Source of the DNA: Pseudomonadota bacterium
GTDB lineage: Bacteria; Pseudomonadota; Gammaproteobacteria; Burkholderiales; Burkholderiaceae_C
Length of the DNA: 8,423 bases
Reading direction: 5' to 3'
Assembly: GCA_021798395.1 (NCBI GenBank)
Contig: JAJZHS010000090.1
Span: 1 to 8,423, forward strand
Part shown: piece by piece, positions 5,726 to 8,423 of the stretch
Position numbering within the stretch: position 1 is the first letter of the stretch
Layout: each line of letters begins with the position of its first letter
Made by a program: the position numbers and the translations under genes
The notes under the pieces: model-generated
The model's input: only the letters and a program-made list of their open reading frames with translations
Told to the model about the DNA's origin: nothing
Database searches by the model: none

Positions 5726-6898
5726 ATGGATCGAAGCCTGACCCTGCAGCTCGCGCTGGCGCTGTTCGCCGGTGCGCTGTTGAACCTGACGCCGTGCGTG
5801 CTGCCGGTGGTGCCGCTGAAGGTGCGCAGCATCCTGCACGAGGCTGGGCAGACCCGAGGGTCGCGCGCGCTTTCGGCGCTGCTGTTCGTGCTCGGCGCGT
5901 GGAGTCTGTTCGTGCCGCTGGGGCTGGCCACCGCCTTGCTGCATCTGCAGTGGGGCGTGCTGTTCCAGTCGCGCGCGGCGCTGCTGGCGCTGGTCGCGAC
6001 GCTGCTGCTGATGGCCTGGCTCGGATTCCGCGGCCGCAGCCTGCCGCTGCCCGGCTTCATCGTTCAGGCCGGCGGTGGGCGCTACGTCGAGCCCTATGTC
6101 TCCGGTCTGGTCAGCGGCATCCTGTCGACGCCGTGCACCGGGCCGCTGCTCGGCGGCGTGCTGGTCTTCGCGCTGACCCAGCCGGCCGCGCACACGGTTG
6201 CGCTGTTCACGGCCATCGGCAGCGGTCTGGCGCTGCCCTACGTCGCGTTGCTGCTGTGGCCGGGTCTGCTGCGCCGGCTGCCGCGCGCCGGCGCCTGGTC
6301 GGCTGCGGTGCACCGCAGCTTCGCCTGGCTGCTGCTGGCGGCCGCGCTGTTCTTCGCCCAGAGCGTGCTGCCGGCGTGGGCCGGCACACCACTCTGGCTG
6401 GCGCTGCTGGTCGCGCTGGCGTGGTCGGTGCTGCGATTGTGGCGCCGCGGCGCCGACCGTCGCACGCGCGCGGTGGCCTTGCTCGCGGTGCTGCCGGTGC
6501 TGGCGCTGGCCGATCTCGGCACCGGTTTTCTCGATCCCGGCTCGGTGCCCTGGATCGCGCTGCGCGGCGCCGACGCGGCGCAGCTGGCGCGGCTGCACCG
6601 ACCGGCGCTGGTCGAGTACACGGCGGCGTGGTGCCTGAACTGCCGCGTGCTCGAGCAGACGGTCTACGCCGACCCGCGCGTGGCGCAAGCACTGCACGAC
6701 GGTCGCTTCGTCGCACTGCGCGCCGACCTGACTCGCCCGCAGCCCGAACTGCAGGCGCTGCTGGTCGGGCAGGGCGGCGCCGGCTTGCCGTTCGCCGCGG
6801 TGCTCGACGCGCAGGGCCGCGAGGTCGCCCATCTGTCGGGGTTGTTCGACACCCGTTCGCTGCTGCGCGCGCTGGCGCTGGCCGGCGGCAAACCTTGA
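5726..6898 (+). CDS. dsbD: DsbD-like disulfide reductase, beta (membrane) and gamma (thioredoxin) domains only
   Basis: A 390-residue inner-membrane protein that passes reducing power from cytoplasmic thioredoxin to the periplasm. Membrane helices cover about residues 1-270. The two redox cysteines of the beta domain are recognisable as NLTPCVLPVVPLK (C24) and STPCTGPLLGG (C137). A C-terminal thioredoxin domain (about 285-390) carries AAWCLNC (C303-C306) and a downstream GLPFAAVLD cis-proline segment. The N-terminal alpha domain and its signal peptide, present in classical DsbD (about 565 residues in E. coli), are absent: the protein starts straight at the first membrane helix. The upstream frame is closed by the yjfJ stop in the same frame, so ATG 5726 is the earliest possible start. 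It lacks a good ribosome site and is probably translationally coupled. The missing domain is encoded by the next gene, 13 bases downstream. Confidence 0.93.
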   Translation: MDRSLTLQLALALFAGALLNLTPCVLPVVPLKVRSILHEAGQTRGSRALSALLFVLGAWSLFVPLGLATALLHLQWGVLFQSRAALLALVATLLLMAWLGFRGRSLPLPGFIVQAGGGRYVEPYVSGLVSGILSTPCTGPLLGGVLVFALTQPAAHTVALFTAIGSGLALPYVALLLWPGLLRRLPRAGAWSAAVHRSFAWLLLAAALFFAQSVLPAWAGTPLWLALLVALAWSVLRLWRRGADRRTRAVALLAVLPVLALADLGTGFLDPGSVPWIALRGADAAQLARLHRPALVEYTAAWCLNCRVLEQTVYADPRVAQALHDGRFVALRADLTRPQPELQALLVGQGGAGLPFAAVLDAQGREVAHLSGLFDTRSLLRALALAGGKP

Positions 6899-6911
6899 AC
6901 CGGAGCCTTTC

Positions 6912-7391
6912 TTGAAGATCCTCGCCGCTGCCTTGCTCGCGCTGGCTGCTGCCGCCGCCACGGTCTTCGCGTTGCACCGTGCGCCGCCCGCCGACACGCC
7001 CGCCGCCGCGTCGGCCCTGCGTGACTCGGCCACGGTGGCCGCGGCGCGGTCGGTGCGCGACGCCGACGGCAACGTCGCCGTCGTGCTGCAGCTGGCGCCG
7101 CACTGGCATGTCTACGCCAACCCCGCGCCGCTGTCGTATCTGATCCCGGTCACGATCAACGCGCGGCGCGACGGCACGCCGCTGCCGCTGGCGCCTGCCT
7201 ACCCGATCGGGCGCGACATCGGCCTGCGCCTGCAGCACAAGACCGTGCGCGTCTACGAGAACGGCACGCGCATCGCGCTGCCCGGCCTGCGTCCGGGCCC
7301 CGGCGTGCAGCTGCGCGTGCACCTGCAGGCTTGCGACGACAGCGGCACCTGCTTGCCGCCGGCGACCGTGATCGCACGTCCCGCGGCGTAG
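6912..7391 (+). CDS. Stand-alone DsbD alpha (N-terminal) domain protein
   Basis: A 159-residue exported or membrane-anchored protein. Residues 1-20 are hydrophobic after an N-terminal Lys (KILAAALLALAAAAATVFAL), and an Ala/Pro linker follows to about 45. The rest matches the DsbD N-terminal immunoglobulin-like domain (DsbC corrector domain family, PF11412): VLQLAPHWHVYANPAPLSYLIPVTI, then KTVRVYENGTRIALP, then LQACDDSGTCLPPATV. C141 and C147 have the C-x5-C spacing of the E. coli alpha-domain pair C103/C109, which receives electrons from the gamma domain and hands them to periplasmic clients. The start is TTG 6912, supported by GGAG at 6902-6905 with 6-base spacing. Together with the preceding gene it rebuilds a full DsbD, but as two polypeptides in beta-gamma then alpha order. 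It is the last plus-strand gene and converges with the regulator at 7405. Confidence 0.88.
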   Translation: MKILAAALLALAAAAATVFALHRAPPADTPAAASALRDSATVAAARSVRDADGNVAVVLQLAPHWHVYANPAPLSYLIPVTINARRDGTPLPLAPAYPIGRDIGLRLQHKTVRVYENGTRIALPGLRPGPGVQLRVHLQACDDSGTCLPPATVIARPAA

Positions 7392-7398
7392 ACCGCGG
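7381..7398. terminator. Small stem-loop in the convergent gap (weak)
   Basis: CCGCGG at 7381-7386 and 7393-7398 can pair around a 6-base loop that contains the TAG stop of the DsbD-alpha gene. It sits in the 13-base gap between two convergent genes, where a bidirectional terminator would be expected, but no T run follows on either strand. Treat it as a possible structure only. Confidence 0.2.
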
Positions 7399-7404
7399 CC
7401 GTCG

Positions 7405-7719
7405 TCAGCGCGTGTAGCGCAGATACTCCATCAGTTCGTCGACCAGCTCGTCGGCGTCGCCGCGCTGCGCGGCGCTGGCGACGTGGTTGCGCAGGTGGCT
7501 GCGCAGCACGAGTTCGCCGACCTTGCTCACCGCGCCTTCGATCGCACGTGTCTGCTTGAGGATGTCGACGCAGTAGACGTCGCCGCGCTCGAGCATCTTC
7601 AACAGCCCCTCGACGTGCCCGCGCACCGACAGCAGGCGTCGTCGCGCGTCCTGGCCGACGCTGTCGTCGAGTTGCAACCGGTGCTCGCAGTGCTGGTGTG
7701 GAGTTTCGGCTCGCGCCAT
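7405..7719 (-). CDS. CsoR/RcnR/FrmR-family metal-sensing transcriptional repressor
   Basis: A 104-residue all-helical DUF156 (CsoR/RcnR) repressor. The core is RRRLLSVRGHVEGLLKMLE, then VYCVDILKQTRAIEGAVSKVGE, then LVLRSHLRNHV. Predicted metal ligands are C50, H75 and H79, with the same 25- and 4-residue spacing as C36/H61/C65 in Mycobacterium CsoR and C35/H60/H64 in E. coli RcnR. The third ligand is His, so the pattern is RcnR-like (C-H-H) rather than the Cu(I) pattern C-H-C. The N-terminal HQHCEH (residues 8-13) offers extra His/Cys ligands, as the N-terminal His does in RcnR. Y49 and E95 sit at the positions of CsoR second-shell residues. ATG at 7719 is preferred; a GTG at 7797 would add 26 unusual residues and overlap a dyad. 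The sensed metal is uncertain (Cu, Ni/Co or other). The family usually represses nearby metal-handling genes. Confidence 0.9.
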   Translation of the reverse strand: MARAETPHQHCEHRLQLDDSVGQDARRRLLSVRGHVEGLLKMLERGDVYCVDILKQTRAIEGAVSKVGELVLRSHLRNHVASAAQRGDADELVDELMEYLRYTR

Positions 7720-7771
7720 GGTCGTGTTCCGTCCGTTTCGTCGAGCGGTCGCACGCTGGCTGCGCGCACCG

Positions 7772-7790
7772 CGTGCAACATTTTTGCACG
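7772..7790. promoter_or_regulatory. 19-bp perfect-arm dyad upstream of the CsoR-family gene
   Basis: CGTGCAA (7772-7778) and TTGCACG (7784-7790) form a perfect 7-base inverted repeat around a 5-base AT-rich centre. It lies 53 bases upstream of the regulator start and 27 bases downstream of the ccmI stop. It is an AT-rich island in very GC-rich DNA, as expected for a promoter or operator. It does not resemble the classic G-tract CsoR/RcnR operators, so binding by the encoded repressor is a guess. A short hairpin in the mRNA is the alternative. Confidence 0.45.
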
Positions 7791-7816
7791 AACCCACCCT
7801 GGAAGGGTCCGGGCCG

Positions 7817-8423
7817 TCACCGCGTTGACCGCTCTGCGGCCTGGGCGAGCAGCGCGCGCAGGAATGCGGCCTGCTGCGACGCCGGGTCGACTTCGGCCAG
7901 CGCGCGACGCAGCAGCGGCCGCGCCGCCGTTGCGTCGCCGCGGCGCACGTCGGCGAAGCCGGTCACCATCAGCGCCAGCATATTGTCGGGCGCCAGCGCG
8001 AGCGCCCGGCGCGCGACACGCTCGGGCCGGCCCAGCGGATTGCCGCCGGCGGCCAGCGTCAACGCTTCGGCCTGCTCGGCCAGCCAGGTCGGGTTCTGCG
8101 CCAGCGATGCGCCGATGTGGTCGAACGCGGCGACGGCGCGGTGGAAATGGCGCAGCATCGTCTCGCCTTCGCCGAGCGCTGCCCAGTCGGGCGGGTCGTC
8201 GGGCGTGCGCGCGAGCCGGGCACGAAGCGCGGCGACGTCGGACTGCAGCGCCTGACGGTCGACGCTGCCGCCCGCGGCGGGCGACGCGACCGGGGTCGGC
8301 GCGAAGATCGACGGCGTGCCGAAGCGCGCATACAGGGCTGCGCCGCCCAGCGGCAGCAACAGCACCACCAGCAGCACCACCGCCCACGGCGCGCCGCGCG
8401 CGGCCGCCGGCGCGGGTCGCGCC
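7817..8423 (-). CDS. ccmI: CcmI-type cytochrome c biogenesis protein, C-terminal part (partial)
   Basis: Open from the right edge of the window to a TGA at 7817-7819, at least 201 residues, with its N-terminus outside the window. A hydrophobic helix (VVLLVVLLLPLGGAALYARFG) starts about 15 residues in and matches the second membrane helix of CcmI/CycH. A TPR-rich periplasmic domain follows: LRARLARTPDDPPDWAALGE, then FHRAVAAFDHIGASLAQNPTWLAEQAEALTLAAGGNPLGRPE (the characteristic A.AL..A.GG...G.P segment), then RRALALAPDNMLALMVTGFADVRRGD. CcmI presents apocytochrome c to the CcmF/CcmH haem ligation complex in the periplasm. It normally closes the ccmABCDEFGH(I) operon, so the rest of the ccm genes probably lie beyond the right edge. 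The hydrophobic run contains in-frame GTG codons (8378-8380), but the frame is open upstream, so these are unlikely starts. Confidence 0.82.
   Translation of the reverse strand, partial: ARPAPAAARGAPWAVVLLVVLLLPLGGAALYARFGTPSIFAPTPVASPAAGGSVDRQALQSDVAALRARLARTPDDPPDWAALGEGETMLRHFHRAVAAFDHIGASLAQNPTWLAEQAEALTLAAGGNPLGRPERVARRALALAPDNMLALMVTGFADVRRGDATAARPLLRRALAEVDPASQQAAFLRALLAQAAERSTR

Noticed and set aside
5718..5741. Eight-codon frame (ATG 5718) overlapping the dsbD start, considered as a leader peptide
   Set aside because: No ribosome site and no regulatory structure around it; probably chance.
5224..6915. 563-codon plus-strand frame overlapping yjfJ and dsbD
   Set aside because: Extremely Ala/Arg-rich, out of frame with the recognisable DsbD motifs; a compositional artefact.
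4811..7072. 753-codon minus-strand frame across yjfJ and dsbD
   Set aside because: Gln/Arg/Ala-rich low-complexity translation antisense to clear PspA and DsbD coding sequence; no domain and no ribosome site.
7381..7398. CCGCGG stem-loop as a strong intrinsic terminator
   Set aside because: No T run on either strand and only a 6-bp stem; kept only as a weak feature.
7720..7797. N-terminal extension of the CsoR-family protein from GTG 7797
   Set aside because: The added 26 residues are unlike family members and overlap the 7772-7790 dyad; ATG 7719 gives a normal family length.

Overview
The window is GC-rich, clearly proteobacterial DNA, probably from a beta- or gammaproteobacterium. Evidence for this is the CcmI-type cytochrome c biogenesis protein, the YjfK/YjfJ (DUF2491 + PspA) pair and the DsbD parts. 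A rusticyanin-like blue copper protein, Met-rich periplasmic proteins and a CsoR/RcnR-family metal sensor suggest a metal-exposed, possibly acidophilic, respiratory organism. That lifestyle is an inference; no taxonomic marker is present.

Layout. (1) Positions 1-1279 look like accessory DNA with visibly lower GC and looser coding: the last 30 codons of an unidentified gene, a short lipoprotein-like reading frame that may be frameshifted, and a DsbC/DsbG-like periplasmic disulfide protein with a CIFC active site. (2) Positions 1280-1715 hold no convincing gene. They contain an FNR/CRP-type dyad and, just upstream of the next gene, a repeat/dyad cluster that may be the promoter-operator of the following operon. 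(3) Positions 1716-7391 are eight tightly spaced plus-strand genes, probably one or two transcription units: a small SHOCT membrane protein; a secreted Met/Gly/Tyr-repeat protein with a Spy/CpxP-like helical tail; a rusticyanin-like cupredoxin with its own Gly/Tyr/Met-rich N-terminal extension; an unrecognised two-to-three-TM protein; a DUF2491 protein (YjfK); a PspA/IM30 protein (YjfJ); a DsbD lacking its N-terminal alpha domain; and a separate gene encoding that missing DsbD-alpha domain. (4) Positions 7405-8423 are minus-strand and convergent with the operon: a CsoR/RcnR-family regulator and, upstream of it, the C-terminal part of CcmI, which runs off the right edge.

Working model (inference): the plus-strand operon couples a periplasmic copper/electron-transfer module (Met-rich chaperone-like protein + cupredoxin), a membrane-stress module (DUF2491 + PspA) and a periplasmic thiol-reduction module (split DsbD). 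The last would keep thiols, such as the cupredoxin copper-ligand cysteine or cytochrome c apoproteins, reduced. The adjacent metal-sensing repressor and CcmI fit a theme of copper and extracytoplasmic redox biogenesis. The most unusual points are the permuted, two-gene DsbD and the shared Met-rich low-complexity motif in two neighbouring secreted proteins.
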